Numbered from the stretch's first letter, positions 1 through 11,399 are shown. The stretch: DNA of 64,000 bases from Pictodentalium vernedei (GCA_031216915.1 CM062290.1:167915453-167979452); one strand, 5' to 3'. The notes: generated from the sequence alone by a model not told the origin. Numbers and translations are program-made.

Positions 1-2450
1 GTGCATCAAGTGGTCATTTACAGACAAACAACACTTATTGTTTTTCCAACGCTTGACCGATGTGGCCCCTAAAAAGGGGTGGGAGGGTGAAACTTAGGAT
101 TTGAATAATCTTACATTTTAGGGCGCCACCCTATAAGGCCGTTTGTTCCGCGAATTACGGCCAAAGTTACGAGTTTGACCATTTGGTCACTTTTAGGGTC
201 CAATATGGCCCCTAAAAAGGGGTTGGAGAGTGAACCTTAGGATTTGAATAATCCTGTATTTTAGGGCGCCACCCTAGAAGGCCGTTTGTTCCGCGAATTT
301 CCGTCAATAATTACAATTTTGACCATTTGGTCACATTTAGGGTCCAATCTGGCCCCTAAAAAGGGGTGGGAGTGTGAACCTTAGGATTGAATAATCTTGG
401 ATTTTAGGGCGCCACCCTATAACGCCGTGTGTTTGCCGAATTTCGGTCAACAATTACGATTTTGACCTTTTGGTCACTTTTAGGGTCCATTCTGGCCCCT
501 AAAAAGGGGTGGGAAGGCAAACCTGAGGATTTGAATAATCTTGCATTTTAGGGCGCCACCCTATAACGCCGTTTGTTCCGCGAATTACGGCCAACAGTTA
601 TGAGTTTGACCATTTGGTCACTTTTAGGGTCCAATATGGCCCCTAAAAAGGGGTTGGAGGGTGAACCTTAGGAGTTGAATGATCTTGTATTTTCGGGCGC
701 CACTCTATGACGTCGTTTGTTCCGCTAATTTCCATCAATAATTACGATTTTGACCATTTGGTCACTTTTAGGGTCTAATCTGGCCCCTAAAAAGGCGTGG
801 GAGGGTGAACCTTAGGATTTGAATAATCTTGTATTTTACGGCGCCACCCTATAAGGCCGTTTGTACCGCGAATTACCGTCAATAATTACGATTTTGACCA
901 TTTGGTCACTTTTAGGGTCCAATCTGGCCCCTAAGAAGGGGTGGGAGGGTGAACCTTAGGATTTGAATAATCTTGTATTTATGGCGCCACACTATAAGGC
1001 CGTTTGTTCCGCGAATTTCCGTCAATAATAACGATTTTGACCATTTGGTCACTTTTAGGGTCCAATCTGGCCCCTAAAAAGGGGTGGGGGTGAACCTTAG
1101 GATTTGAATAATGTTGCATTTTAGGGCGCCACCCTAGAAGGCCGTTTGTTCCGCGAATTACGGCCAACAATTACGATTTTGACCATTTGGTCACTTTTAG
1201 GTTCCAATATGGCCCCTAAAAAGGGGTTGGAGGGTAACCTTAGGATTTGAATGATCTTGTATTTTCGGGTGCCACCCTATGACGCCGTTTGTTCCGGGAA
1301 TTTCCATCAATAATTACGATTTTGACCATTTGGTCACTTTTAGGCTCCAATCTGGCCCCTAAAAAGGGGTGGGAGTGTGAACCTTAGGATTTGAATAATC
1401 TTGTATTTTAGGGCGCCACCCTATAACGCCGTGTGTTCGCCGAATTTCGGTCAATAATCACGATTTTGACCATTTGGTCACTTTTAGGGTCCAATCTGGC
1501 CCCTAAAAAGGGGTGGGAGGGCGAACCTTAGGAATTGAATAATCTTGCATTTTAGGGCGCCACCCTATAACGCCGTTTGTTCCGCGAATTACGGCCAACA
1601 GTTACGAGTTTGGCCATTTGGTCACTTTTAGGGTCCAATATGGCCCCTAAAAGGGGTTGGAGGGGGAACCTTAGGATTTGAATGATCTTGTATTTTTGGG
1701 CGCCACCCTATGACGCCGTTTGTTCTGCGATTTTCATCAATAATTACGATTTTGACCATTTGGTCACCTTTAGGGTCCAATCTGGCCCCTAAAAAGGAGT
1801 GGGAGGGTGAACCTTTGGATTTGAATAATCTTGTATTTTCGGGCGCCACCCTATGACGCCGTTTGTTCCGCGAATTTCCATCAATAATTACGATTTTGAC
1901 CATTTGGTCACTTTAAGGGTCCAATCTGGCCCCTAAAAAGGGATGGGAGGGTGAACCTTTGGATTTGAATAATCTTGTATTTTCGGGCGCCACCCTATGA
2001 CGCCGTTTGTTCCGCGAATTTCCATCAATAATTACGATTTTGACCATTTGGTCACTTTTAGGGTCTAATCTGGCCCCTAAAAAGGGGTGGGAGGGTGAAC
2101 CTTTGGATTTGAATAATCTTGTATTTTCGGGCGCCACCCTATGACGCCATTTGTTCCGCGAATTTCCATCAATAATTACGATTTTGACCATTTGGTCACT
2201 TTTAGGGTCTAATCTGGCCCCTAAAAAGGGGTGGGAGGGTGAACCTTTGGATTTGAATAATCTTGTATTTTCGGGCGCCACCCTATGACGCCGTTTGTTC
2301 CGCGAATTTCCATCAATAATTACGATTTTGACCATTTGGTCACTTTTAGGGTCCAATCTGGCCCCTAAAAAGGGGTGGGAGGGTGAACCTTAGGGTTTGA
2401 ATAGTCCTGTGTCTTAGGGCGCCACCCAAGAAGGCCATTTATTTTTCGAA
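1..2450. repeat. 144-bp satellite array, ~17 units
   Basis: The landmark GGCCCCTAAAAAGG recurs at 64, 207, 351, 494, 638, 782, 926, 1069, 1211, 1354, 1498, 1642, 1784, 1928, 2072, 2216 and 2360, a spacing of 142-144 bp. Each unit also carries GGGCGCCACCCTAT and TTTGACCATTTGGTCAC. The block CCCCTAAAAAGGGG can form a short hairpin. The array enters from the left edge and decays near 2440. Because 144 is a multiple of three, long minus-strand frames arise as a by-product (48 residues per unit). Units 1784-2360 are nearly identical, whereas units 207-1642 fall into alternating variants. Confidence 0.95.
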
Positions 2451-3285
2451 TTTCTGCTAAATTTAGAAAGTTGAATAAGGAACTGGGAATAAGTAACGGA
2501 TTTCACAGCGCTACATATTTCTCATGACTGCCTCATAATTGCTGAGTAAAACTAGGTTACACTTATTAGGTCGTTGATAAGAAAAAGAAACAACATTTTG
2601 TCTATTCCCCTGTAAGATACCAGGGGCAGGGACGTGGCGACAGGGGTGTGTGTCACCCCCACCCCAACTCTCCCCAATCCTGGTCAAAATTTCCTAGTTG
2701 GAAATTCGGAGGGCAAGTCATGAGTAGTTGGAAATTCCATCTATCTGAATTTTAGAGCCTCTTTGGCGATGCTGATGTCTCCTTTACTTCCCAAAATCCC
2801 AACTCGGTTTCAAATCGCCAAAAATTCTAACTGTTACTAATTACGACTACAGTGTACGCAATATCGAGCTTCGTTAGTATGCATGATATCAATCGGTACG
2901 AGATTTCTATAGTACTTCATTTTCAAATCTCCCCCTCCCGGGCCCTCTCCCTAGTTGGAAATTCACTACCCCCCCCCCCCCCCCCAATCGGAAACGTCTA
3001 GCCACTTCCCTGGCCAGGGGGAAATACAATAACGCACGTCCACCATTGATTTATTATATTTGTCCAATAGGTTCAATAGAGAAAACATTTAAAATACTGT
3101 ACGATCTCCATGCAGTCTAAGAAAATACCCCACCAACATCAATTACTACGTTTAGTACTTACGTTAATTATCGGTTTCCAGAATATTTTCGCTTGCAACT
3201 GACATGCGTCCCCAGTACGAAATGTCTAAGAACTTGTAAAGTAATTGCACTGTTCTGTTCCTATAATAATAATAACTCCTGCAAA
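2451..3285. other. unassigned spacer with a C16 run
   Basis: I see no gene here. The stretch holds a C homopolymer at about 2971-2986 and several short copies of the phrase TAGTTGGAAATTC (near 2695, 2727 and 2952), which suggest an old, decayed repeat. Confidence 0.5.
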
Positions 3286-3389
3286 GGGGGGGGGGGGGGG
3301 GGGGGGGCACCAGGAAGACGGCCAAACTGGGTCCAATCCTAAAACTTTTACAGTTGTATTTTCCACAATTGTACTTTCTTTCATTTACT

Positions 3390-3622
3390 TCAACCCTTTA
3401 CCTATGGTAACGGCCAAAACCGACCTGCGCTATTCTAAAAAATCGCCAATTAATATTCATTATTTTTTCAATTTTCTTTGTCTCAAATACATAGGTTATG
3501 ATCCTCGTTCCAACGAGGATTCATAACCTATAGATGTTTTTGAGACAAAAAAATGAAAAAAATAGTTAGTCAAGAATTTTGTTTACAAGTGTCGTCTGCT
3601 TTTCATGAAAGGTAAAGGGTTA
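3390..3622. mobile_element. foldback MITE, copy 1 (AACCCTTTACC ends)
   Basis: The ends are AACCCTTTACC at left and GGTAAAGGGTTAA at right. The interior folds on itself around CGTTCCAACG near 3510, with arms such as CATAGGTTATGATCC against GGATTCATAACCTAT. It is paired with a closely related copy starting 27 bp downstream. It is non-coding. Related copies occur at 19914 and, less clearly, at 21275. Confidence 0.75.
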
Positions 3623-3648
3623 AATGATTGAAATAAATCATTGGCGTT

Positions 3649-3899
3649 TTAACCCTTTACCCAACGTAACGGCCAAAACCGGCCAGCGCTATTCTCAAAA
3701 ATCGCCAATTAATTTTCATTATTTTTTCATTTTTTGTCTCAAAAACATAGGTTATGACCCCTCTTTGGAACGAGCTCGTCGAGCTCGTTCCAAAGAGGGG
3801 TCATAACCTATGTTTTTGAGACAAATAATGAAAAAAAATAGTTATTCAAGAATTTTTTCTGCAAGTGTCGTCTGCTTTTCATGTTAGGTAAAGGGTTAA
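3649..3899. mobile_element. foldback MITE, copy 2, with a perfect 46-bp stem
   Basis: It has the same termini as the preceding copy. The arms 3733-3778 and 3780-3825 are exact reverse complements separated by one base, centred on CGAGCTCG-T-CGAGCTCG. The absence of mismatches across 46 bp indicates a recent origin or recent gene conversion of the arms. Confidence 0.8.
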
Positions 3900-4031
3900 A
3901 AGACATATCTTTTAAAACGCCAAGGATTCGATTCAGTTATTTATATTTAAGCGTTGAAATTACAATTCGGGAAAACAGAATTGTAAAAGTTTTATAGGAT
4001 TGACACCTGGTCGTCTTGCCACCCTACGACA

Positions 4032-5360
4032 TGCCACATGTAAAATTGGTCTTTGTGCACATAATTGTTTAAACAGTGGTACATTTTTAAATAAAGATTG
4101 CTTGATATTTTCTTTTTAAAGTTTACTCGTTTTACAAGAATTGGTGAGCAAGTTATGCAACTTATGTTAACGTCTCTTCTTGGCCCAATGGGCCAGGTGT
4201 TTGGGATGACCTTCGTAGCGGCAACTTCGTGACCTTGCTCTTCTCAAATACCACGAAGGGATCTTTAGCCTGCACGGTGTGTGTCTTTCTAGAACAAATG
4301 ACAGCCATTTGTCTCCACCCTATAGGATGCACGCTGTGACTGTGTCAAGCCCACAATGGATGCTGAAAGAGAGTGTTCGGACACATCGAGACTTTTCCCC
4401 GATCGATCCCGGGACCTCTGGGATATTTATTTAACATTCTGCACATAGCTGAACCAACTGAACCTGTCTGTTATTTTGTTTTTCCCTTCTGTCTGCTGTT
4501 GTCTATCACTTCTAATTCCTTGATGTGTGGCATTTGTTCTGTTTTCGCATTAACCCTCATCCGCCCTCAACACCCCCTTAACAATCGGGTCATTTTCGAT
4601 GGGGATAAGAAAAAGTAAAAAATGTTGAACACAGCTATAAACAATAATAATCTTCATACACGTTTATTACCCATTTCACTGTTTCAGACAACATCATGTC
4701 AACGTCACTGAAATCCATATTATTAAATATTTTAGTATGAAGTGTTTTACCAAATTTTACCCATAACATTCGACTGCTATGATATGACGAGACGTTATGT
4801 TATAAAATAAAATGGCATTTATAAGAAACCGCTTCACTTACATCGGATCATATAAAATAGGGACTAATTATTTTAATCATTTTGTGAACATATTAAAACA
4901 GCGAATATTCATTTAAATTAAAAAAAAAAAGTTTCCCCATACACAAAAAGGGAAATTGAATGGTTGAAGATTCTAAGAATGTCCTTCAATTTAAATTTTT
5001 AATCAATTAATTTCAGAGTAGCAAAATTTTAAAATATTCATTTTTATCGTTGATGAGTTAAAGGATTAATGCTCTACGTTGCCTGCGATTAACATGATTT
5101 TTTCTTAAAAGATCAGTATGAACAGTTACGGGAACCCTCTAATTGCAATTAAGTTTTGCGACTACCGTTACATTACATAACTGAAAGTAATTAACATAGC
5201 GCTTATTTAACAGTAACTGCCATGCGAACCAACCATGAACCATCTGATCACCATCTCCGCATTCGAACAGCCACGGGAGACTGTGCACTCTAAATTGGGA
5301 CCATATTCACCCAACCAAGTTGATTTGGATTACTTTTTAATCCAACTTTCCAATTTCAGA
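4032..5360. other. AT-rich spacer, no gene recognised
   Basis: Only short frames occur, such as one at 4373-4618 that resembles nothing I know and has no supporting context. Nothing structured was seen apart from short A/T runs. Confidence 0.5.
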
Positions 5361-5362
5361 GT

Positions 5363-6050
5363 ATGAGGGCGTATTTAAATCTCGCTCTGGTGACTTCAAT
5401 GGAATTCCAAGCAGCAATCAAAAGAATCCCGTTAGCACTGGGCGTCTCTTTTCCTCTCACTTGGACTCTCCAAGTGAAAGGCGAGACCATCCATCTAACT
5501 GTGAAATTTGAGACCAAAGACATCCTACGTATCACATTTTGTGAGAGGCCATCATCTGATGCTGATCCTTGTCCTAGGGAGAATGGATCTTCAACTCTTG
5601 CAAAGAAGAAAAAGCCCAGCGGCTAAGCAACGGAATGCCCGACGCTAGGAAGCCTTCCTGGCTAAGAGGAAAGCGGTAGGTGTTGCGAGGGAATCAGAAA
5701 AGACAATTGACTCTTACATCCCTATCCCACGGCTCAACCCATCTCGTTGACTATAACCCTCACTTCCGGGATGTCAACAGATCCGGAACGATCCAAGGAG
5801 ACAATGGGCGATGCGGAAGTTGGCTTTTCCCCAATTCCCATCCATCCCGGATCGCTTCTACTGGGTCCACTTCCATTAGAGATTATCAAGTAGACTGGGA
5901 GCGCATTATGGGAGAATTCAGAGATGGAACGTAAATGACAGGCCAAATGGGCGTCGGAACACCAAGAGATAAGCACGCAAAAACGGTGAGCCGCAGCTGG
6001 GCTCAACCACTACGACCTCCACTAGCCCAGACTCCGCAACAATAATAAAG
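5363..6050 (+). pseudogene. decayed ORF, probably transposon-derived
   Basis: An open stretch at 5363-5626 reads through FPLTWTLQVKGETIHLTVKF and into a basic KKKKPS segment. A one-base frame change then continues the same basic theme (AKQRNARR, stop, EAFLAKRKA) to about 5690. More decayed frame follows to about 6040, rich in Ser, Thr and Pro. A beta-rich segment followed by a basic PS...R...R...FLAK region resembles ORFs of unknown function found in invertebrate transposons; that parallel is from memory and weak. The stop and frameshift argue against a live gene. Confidence 0.35.
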
Positions 6051-6078
6051 CAGAAGCATATATAAGAAGTCCGCACCA

Positions 6079-6972
6079 ATGACGCTAGTAGAGTGTGAAC
6101 TGCTCATAGACCCCCCCCCCCCCCCCCCATTAGGGAATTTTGAAGGTTATGATTTTCTGAAAGCCTTTTCAAAATGCTACAATTTACACCAAAGTTTGTC
6201 ATTATGGGTTGGGGCATTACTAAGTAATGTGCATGTAAATACCACGACCTTGGGTAAACACATATGAATTTGACCTTGGTTTGTATATGAATTATGGATG
6301 TTTTTGCCATGATAACACAACATGGTGCCATTGGTATGACGGTATATGAGATCTATCAGATGAGATCCATAAGATGGGTGGTGGTAGTGGGGGGGGGGGG
6401 GGGGGGGTGGGGTGGTTACATGATATACTATTTCTTTTACTCGGCGCATCCCTATTAGTATTTCATTTCGACCCCATCTTATGGATATCAAGTGGTGAAT
6501 CTCGTGTGATGTCATAGTCACGTGACCCTGTGGCGCCATGTTGTATTGTCATGGTAGCCACATGAGCGGCCATTTTGTGACGTAAATACCATAGTGATAA
6601 AAAGTCTTGGTGCGCATGGGCAGCGTGTGTTGTTAGGGTGATACGTGTTTCCTGCGTCCATTTTGTGTATTGGAGGCCACCATCTTAGTTTCTATTGTAA
6701 CACATGGTTGCTATGTGACCCAAAATCCCCTAACAGCAAAGGGGTGTGATTAGAGGTTGTGTTCAATTGAATAGGAGCATATCTAATTACGAAAATAGAC
6801 ACGACAACCCCCCCCCCCCCAATTCACCAAAAACAATCCCAAATCACTATATTTGGTACAGATTCCCCCATGATCCTCTTTTCTCCAATAATAAGTGCGT
6901 TCCTTTGAATAAAGTCAATCTAATTACCCAGAATCCTCAGTTAGAATTACCACAAACAACCCGACAAGTTGT
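6079..6972. other. low-complexity spacer with C and G runs and inverted repeats
   Basis: There is a C18 run at 6111-6128, a G run at about 6389-6408 and a C run near 6811. ATCCATAAGATGGG (6367-6380) is repeated inverted as CCCCATCTTATGGAT (about 6471-6486). From about 6890 the sequence (TCTAATTACCCAGAATCCTC) has a diverged copy at about 8760, so the LINE below sits in an old tandem repeat. Confidence 0.5.
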
Positions 6973-7051
6973 ACTAATTCGGATTCCTCGAGAATCCTAA
7001 TTTTATTAGGAGCACATAGTGCTATAGCACCATAAAGGCTTCTAATATCAA
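6973..7051. repeat. 79-bp direct repeat, left copy (candidate TSD)
   Basis: ACTAATTCGGATTCCTCGAG through CTTCTAATATCAA is repeated at 8621-8699 with one mismatch (cctaat versus ccttat). The two copies abut the 5' truncation and the 3' (TA)n tail of the intervening LINE. Confidence 0.85.
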
Positions 7052-8620
7052 GTATATCTTATACAAGTATCAGTTTGGCTTCAGAACAAAGCATTCGACT
7101 GTCCACCCCATATTGCATTTACTGAACAGCGTGGTAACTGAAAATGATAAACCAACAAAGAACTGCACCTTTCTATATTCTTAGACTTCTCGAAAGCATT
7201 CGACAGCATTGACCACTCAATTTTACTCCAGAAACTTGAATACTATGGTATTAGAGGCATAACCCACCAGTGGTTTCAAAATTATTTAACCGACCGAAGC
7301 CAATTTATCTCGTTCTCTAATATTGTTTCAGAAACTTTAACCATAAACACCGGTGTACCTCAAGGGTCTATCCTTGGTCGTATTCTATTTTTGCTGTACA
7401 TTAACGATATTAGCAACTCCACTGTGCTGAATCTACTTTCCTTTGCCGATGATACAACGTCATATAGATCAGGCAACAACCTTGACATACTTACAGACAG
7501 TGTAAATTCCGAATTAGACAAAATAAATCACTGGTGTTCTGCCAACAAATTAGCCCTCAACCCCACTAAAACTAAATATATGCTTCTTCACCCACAAAAT
7601 GATTTATATAGGGTTAACAACGTTGAATTATCTCTGAATAATACAAATATTGAGGCCGTTGGGAACGAACAAGATCAGGCCGCTCTAAAGTTCCTCGGTG
7701 TGTATATAGATGAAAATATGAAATTTAAACACCATGTTTCTGCAGTATGTTCAAGAATGGCAAGTGCAATTTTTGCCCTAAATAGGGCAAAGAAATTTCT
7801 CCCCGCAAAGGCAATGAAAACTATGTACTTTTCATTGATCCACTGCCATCTCATATATGGTATTCAGGTTTGGGGTCATTCGACCTACACCAACAGAATT
7901 TTCAAGCTGCAAAAAAGAGCCGTCCGAATCATAACTCGGAAGGCATATAACTCGCACACAGACCCTCTTTTCAGAGATTGTGGCATTCTGAAATTTAAAG
8001 ATCTCTACAGCCTTCACGTCTCTCTCTTTATGCATGACTGGATGAACAAAAAACTTCCTACGTCATTCGACAACACCTTTCAGATCTACAGAAACCCTTC
8101 GGGGATGAATACAAGGCAGACTGGTAAAATAGAAACACACAAACCAAGAACTCAATTTTCTGCAGAATTGCCGTTCCACTCCTTCCCAAGAATTTGGAAT
8201 AGTATAGACCCTCTAACTCAGCAATATAGTAGACCCAAGTTCAAAAAATCATTAACGCATAAAATTTTAAGTACTTATTCCAGCCCAAACTTCAAGTGCG
8301 ACAACCCAGCCTGTCCCGATTGTATCAGCCATCAAAACTCTCTGGTATCTCATCCTCCTCCCAGCACATGACCTATTGATCCCATCTAGCCGCATGATTC
8401 ATGAACAAACTATTAAATATTCCTGTCTTTGAAAAGAACGTTTGTTACACTGATGCCAAACCGTGTTGATATATATATATATTTTTGTGGGAATGGCAGG
8501 AAGACAGCCTTTTAGGCTATGCTATTTCCATGCTGTGTACTAGGTTATGTTCTTATAGATTGTAATGTTATGTTGTTAATGTACTAGTATACTGCAGAAT
8601 AAAGATATATATATATATAT
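7052..8620 (+). mobile_element. 5'-truncated non-LTR retrotransposon (Jockey/CR1/L2-like)
   Basis: The element begins inside the reverse-transcriptase domain (YQFGFRTKHST at the left edge) and ends in a 3' UTR closing with AATAAAG(AT)n at 8598-8620. It is about 1.57 kb, far short of a full LINE, and lacks endonuclease and ORF1. It is flanked by the 79-bp direct repeats at 6973-7051 and 8621-8699, as expected for target-primed insertion. Confidence 0.85.
7074..8371 (+). pseudogene. truncated reverse transcriptase of the LINE
   Basis: RT blocks appear in order: FGFRTKHSTVHPILHLLNS (7077 onward), FLDFSKAFDSIDH (palm motif A), NTGVPQGSILG, and SFADDT with catalytic FADD codons at 7442-7453. The thumb/C-terminal part LQKRAVRIITRKAYNSHTDP is typical of the CR1/L2/Jockey branch without RNase H. 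The C-terminus has a small Cys cluster (CDNPACPDC). One frameshift near 7175-7182 separates the first block from motif A. Downstream, the frame is open to the stop at 8371, and only the 5' truncation and this slip break it. Confidence 0.85.
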
Positions 8621-8699
8621 ACTAATTCGGATTCCTCGAGAATCCTTATTTTATTAGGAGCACATAGTGCTATAGCACCATAAAGGCTTCTAATATCAA
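8621..8699. repeat. 79-bp direct repeat, right copy (candidate TSD)
   Basis: Matches 6973-7051 at 78 of 79 positions and follows the (TA)n tail directly. Confidence 0.85.
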
Positions 8700-10480
8700 C
8701 CAGTGGCTTATGAAACTAGCATGTTGTGGTATAAGGTGCATTTCTTTGTATAAGAAGCAATTTAACTACCCAAAATTACCTTAGATATCAGGACAATTGT
8801 TTTACTAGTCCAGATTCCTTTGGAAACACCTACTTCTGCCTATCCTAATCCATTCCATAGCTTATTATTCTCTCCATTTCTTGGTCTGTCCTGTCTATGT
8901 TATGACTTTCCCGATCTCGCTATAAATTATTCGGACTTTCCTAGATGTGTTTGTGTGCTAGTGCACAATGTGTGCACATCACATGAAGTACAGAGGTACA
9001 AGCTGGATGTGGCGACATGCTCTGATGTGCTTGTGCACCACGTGTGCCTATCACATGCAGTACATAGGCACATACAAGTGTTTGGGGATACTTATGACAT
9101 GGTGATAAACTAATTGGGGATACCTTTTTGAGGATACCTGTTGTGGATACCTTTTGAAGAATACCTTCTGCAGGATATTTATATGACGACAGTTATGGCT
9201 CCTAACCCTGTTCAACTCATGGCTTCTAATCCACCCCATACCCTCAATAGCTTCACGACTACCGCTGCCAGCTTGCCCATAGTCAACACCATCTGTACTA
9301 TGTTCAGTATCCGCTGTATTCACCTTTAGTATGGTGTTCTACTAGCCTTGCAGAATCGTACCATTGTTGCCTTACAAGTATCATTGCTATTGGCCACCAC
9401 TATTCTGTCCTGAGCTACAGTGTCTCAACCATTACCAACTTGTGTACAACTACGGCTCTTACACTACTGCCGCTACGGGTCCCAATAAGCCTTTTTCGAA
9501 ACTGCCATTTTGGCTTTTAATCTTTGCAAGGTCACAGGTCGCGAGGTGTAAACATTTCTAGAAAACACTCTGCAAGCAATGGGAGAAGAGAGCAGGTGAA
9601 GTGCTTCGGACCCCATTACGTTCATTAGTGCGAATTCAAAAAACATTTAGCCAAGGTTATCATTTGGTTTAGACAATGGTAATATTGTATGAGAACTTTC
9701 ATTATTTCGAATTGAGTTCCTATCGACTTAAATGGTGTTTGAATGTACGCTGTGTCATGAATCTGTGACTGTCGGCACTGTTTCAACAACTTTCGGGGAT
9801 TCCCCAAGCCGAGAAACTCCGTGCAACGAGTGTTTCCTCGTTGCCACACAAAACAAGTCCTCGCTTGCGTAAAAGAAAGCCTTTAAACCTGTGGTATCCC
9901 ATCGTTTAAAGCCGTCTAGGGTTGCCCCTTCAGTTAATTTGAATGATGACATTGCGCGACCTGATTTACAAATTGTCCCAAGTGACTTTTTGGGCGAAAA
10001 TGAGGTTCGGGTACCTTGGAACCGGAATTTCATTGCGCGTCGACAGGTGATGGAATCTAGGCTGTGTATCGTATCCCTACAAAAATATAAAAGATTATTG
10101 TTTGTCCCAAATGCACCCAAAGCACAATTTTTCAGTTCCATCTTGGACGTCTGCTGAAACACTATGCTTCCATATAGCCACTTTTGACGATCAACCAAAT
10201 GAACGATTCCTAACTGACATTGCATGCATAAAATGTTTACTTCGATCAATATGGAACCGAATGTTACACCCTTCTGTGACGTACATTCACCCCTTGAAGG
10301 ATTAAAGTCCAAGATGGCAGTTTCAGGCTTACTGATTTAGTACTGTTGAACACTGATTTGCTGCCATGGGCGCTGATATGTTGACCTCAGTGTGCGTATG
10401 TACTGGGGGAAGGGACAGAAACTTAAAACTCTAAAGCCTGTGCTCCGTATCGACTGGACATACATGGTGATCTACGATCT
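8700..10480. other. spacer; no gene I can support
   Basis: It contains a short imperfect repeat of CACATCACATG-type phrases (8944-9075) and repeated GGATACCT phrases (9085-9180). A 185-codon minus-strand frame at 9755-10312 and an opposing plus frame at 9891-10157 exist. Neither shows a recognisable motif, and each is as likely to be chance. Confidence 0.4.
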
Positions 10481-10496
10481 TAAATGGTAAATATAA

Positions 10497-10712
10497 GTAT
10501 CCAGTATTTAAAAAAAAAGCTGCAGTAACCTGAACATGGTCTTTCAATATGCTACAAGACAAGTCGCCAGGGTCCCGAGTCTTGGACTGCATTAAGAGAT
10601 CATGAAAAGACAGCTATCCAGTATTCAGAAAACGCCACAATAACACTCGAACATGGTCTCTCAATGTGATACAAGACAGGGGGGCCTGGATCCCGTGTCT
10701 TGTATCACATTA
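10497..10712. repeat. diverged direct repeat ending in a palindrome
   Basis: TATCCAGTATT...GAACATGGTCT...TACAAGACA occurs at about 10498-10565 and again at 10614-10680. The second copy runs into a hairpin: GTGATACAAGACA (10668) against TGTCTTGTATCAC (about 10698). Confidence 0.6.
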
Positions 10713-10754
10713 ACTGGTGGAATGCTAGATTTATTTTTAGTCATCTAGATATTT

Positions 10755-10850
10755 TCAAATGTCTTTGCTTTGAAACAATTTATGGGAGGGGCATATAGGC
10801 ACTCTCCCACAAATTGTAACTATGCATATTCGCACAAACTAAATTCGTTC
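10755..10850. repeat. fragment of the GAGAGTGCCT foldback family
   Basis: CAATTTATGGGAGGGGCATATAGGCACTCTCCCACAAATTG resembles the hairpin centre of the elements at 15911, 20890 and 34776. Terminal sequences were not found, so this is a remnant. Confidence 0.45.
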
Positions 10851-10910
10851 GTTTGCTTGTTTATTTGTTTTTATATTTTATTTCTTGCTTTTTGGGGATT
10901 TTCTGTTTAA

Positions 10911-11083
10911 GTATGATTTGATATCAACATCAGGCATGGTATAAGTAAAGGACTTATACCATGCCTGTGGGATATCAAATCATACTGGCATCTGAGTGGG
11001 AGTTATTTAAAATAAGATATTTCGTCACATCAAATCATACTGGCATCTGAGTGGAAGTTATTTAAAATAAGATATTTCGTCAC
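10911..11083. repeat. palindrome followed by a 55-bp tandem duplication
   Basis: AGTATGATTTGATATC (10911) pairs with GATATCAAATCATACT, with an inner stem GGCATGGTATAAG/CTTATACCATGCC. The right arm is the start of a 55-bp unit present twice in tandem, at 10974-11028 and 11029-11083, with one mismatch. Confidence 0.8.
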
Positions 11084-11127
11084 AATTTCAATTCGTATTC
11101 GTAGCTCATAGTCATCATGTTAATCTC

Positions 11128-11330
11128 ATGGTAGACCTGGGAAGTAAAGCGATGCTTGTTTACAAATTCTGTTTCTCTGGCGAAATAGGGCCCAGTAACC
11201 AATGTTTTTTTTGGTGGACGTCCTCTAAAATGGGCACCATGGCTTTGAACAATTGGACTAATCTTGACTTTTTTGGCTGTGTTGCTGTCATGAAAAACCC
11301 CATTGGAGACCTATGTGACCCCAGCACCAA

Positions 11331-11377
<47 letters not shown>

Positions 11378-11380
11378 AAT
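11128..11380 (+). mobile_element. SINE (family 2) with an (AATA)n tail
   Basis: The body GGGAAGTAAAGCGATGCTTG...GGGCCCAGTAACCA...AAATGGGCACCATGGCTT and the tail TATGTGACC...CACCAATAAATAAATAAA match copies at 49336 and 53253. The tail expands into about ten ATAA units at 11330-11375. No RNA polymerase III boxes are evident, so this copy may be 5'-truncated. Confidence 0.65.
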
Positions 11381-11399
11381 CAGGGTGATCATTATGCTC

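Larger units (their letters stand above)
3286..4031. mobile_element. composite inverted-repeat element carrying two foldback MITEs
   Basis: About 55 bp at 3308-3366 (caccaggaagacggcc... ccaatcctaaaacttttacag) reappear inverted at about 3965-4030 (ending ggtcgtcttgccaccc). They bracket two later foldback insertions. The left terminus is expanded into a run of 22 G at 3286-3307. No reading frame of note is present, and I could not identify a clear target duplication. Confidence 0.55.

Noticed and set aside
1628-2356. Minus-strand frames read as a repeat protein
   Set aside because: They follow from a 144-bp period divisible by three; no start context, unique ends or non-repeat coding sequence accompany them.
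4373-4618. Small membrane protein (hydrophobic frame)
   Set aside because: It is hydrophobic but solitary, with no homology I recognise and no neighbouring exon signals.
6973-8699. 79-bp repeats as LTRs of an LTR retrotransposon
   Set aside because: They are too short, there is no primer-binding site or polypurine tract, and the enclosed RT is of the non-LTR type with a 5' truncation.
9755-10312. 185-codon minus-strand ORF as a gene
   Set aside because: No recognisable motif, an opposing frame of similar quality on the plus strand, and no supporting context.
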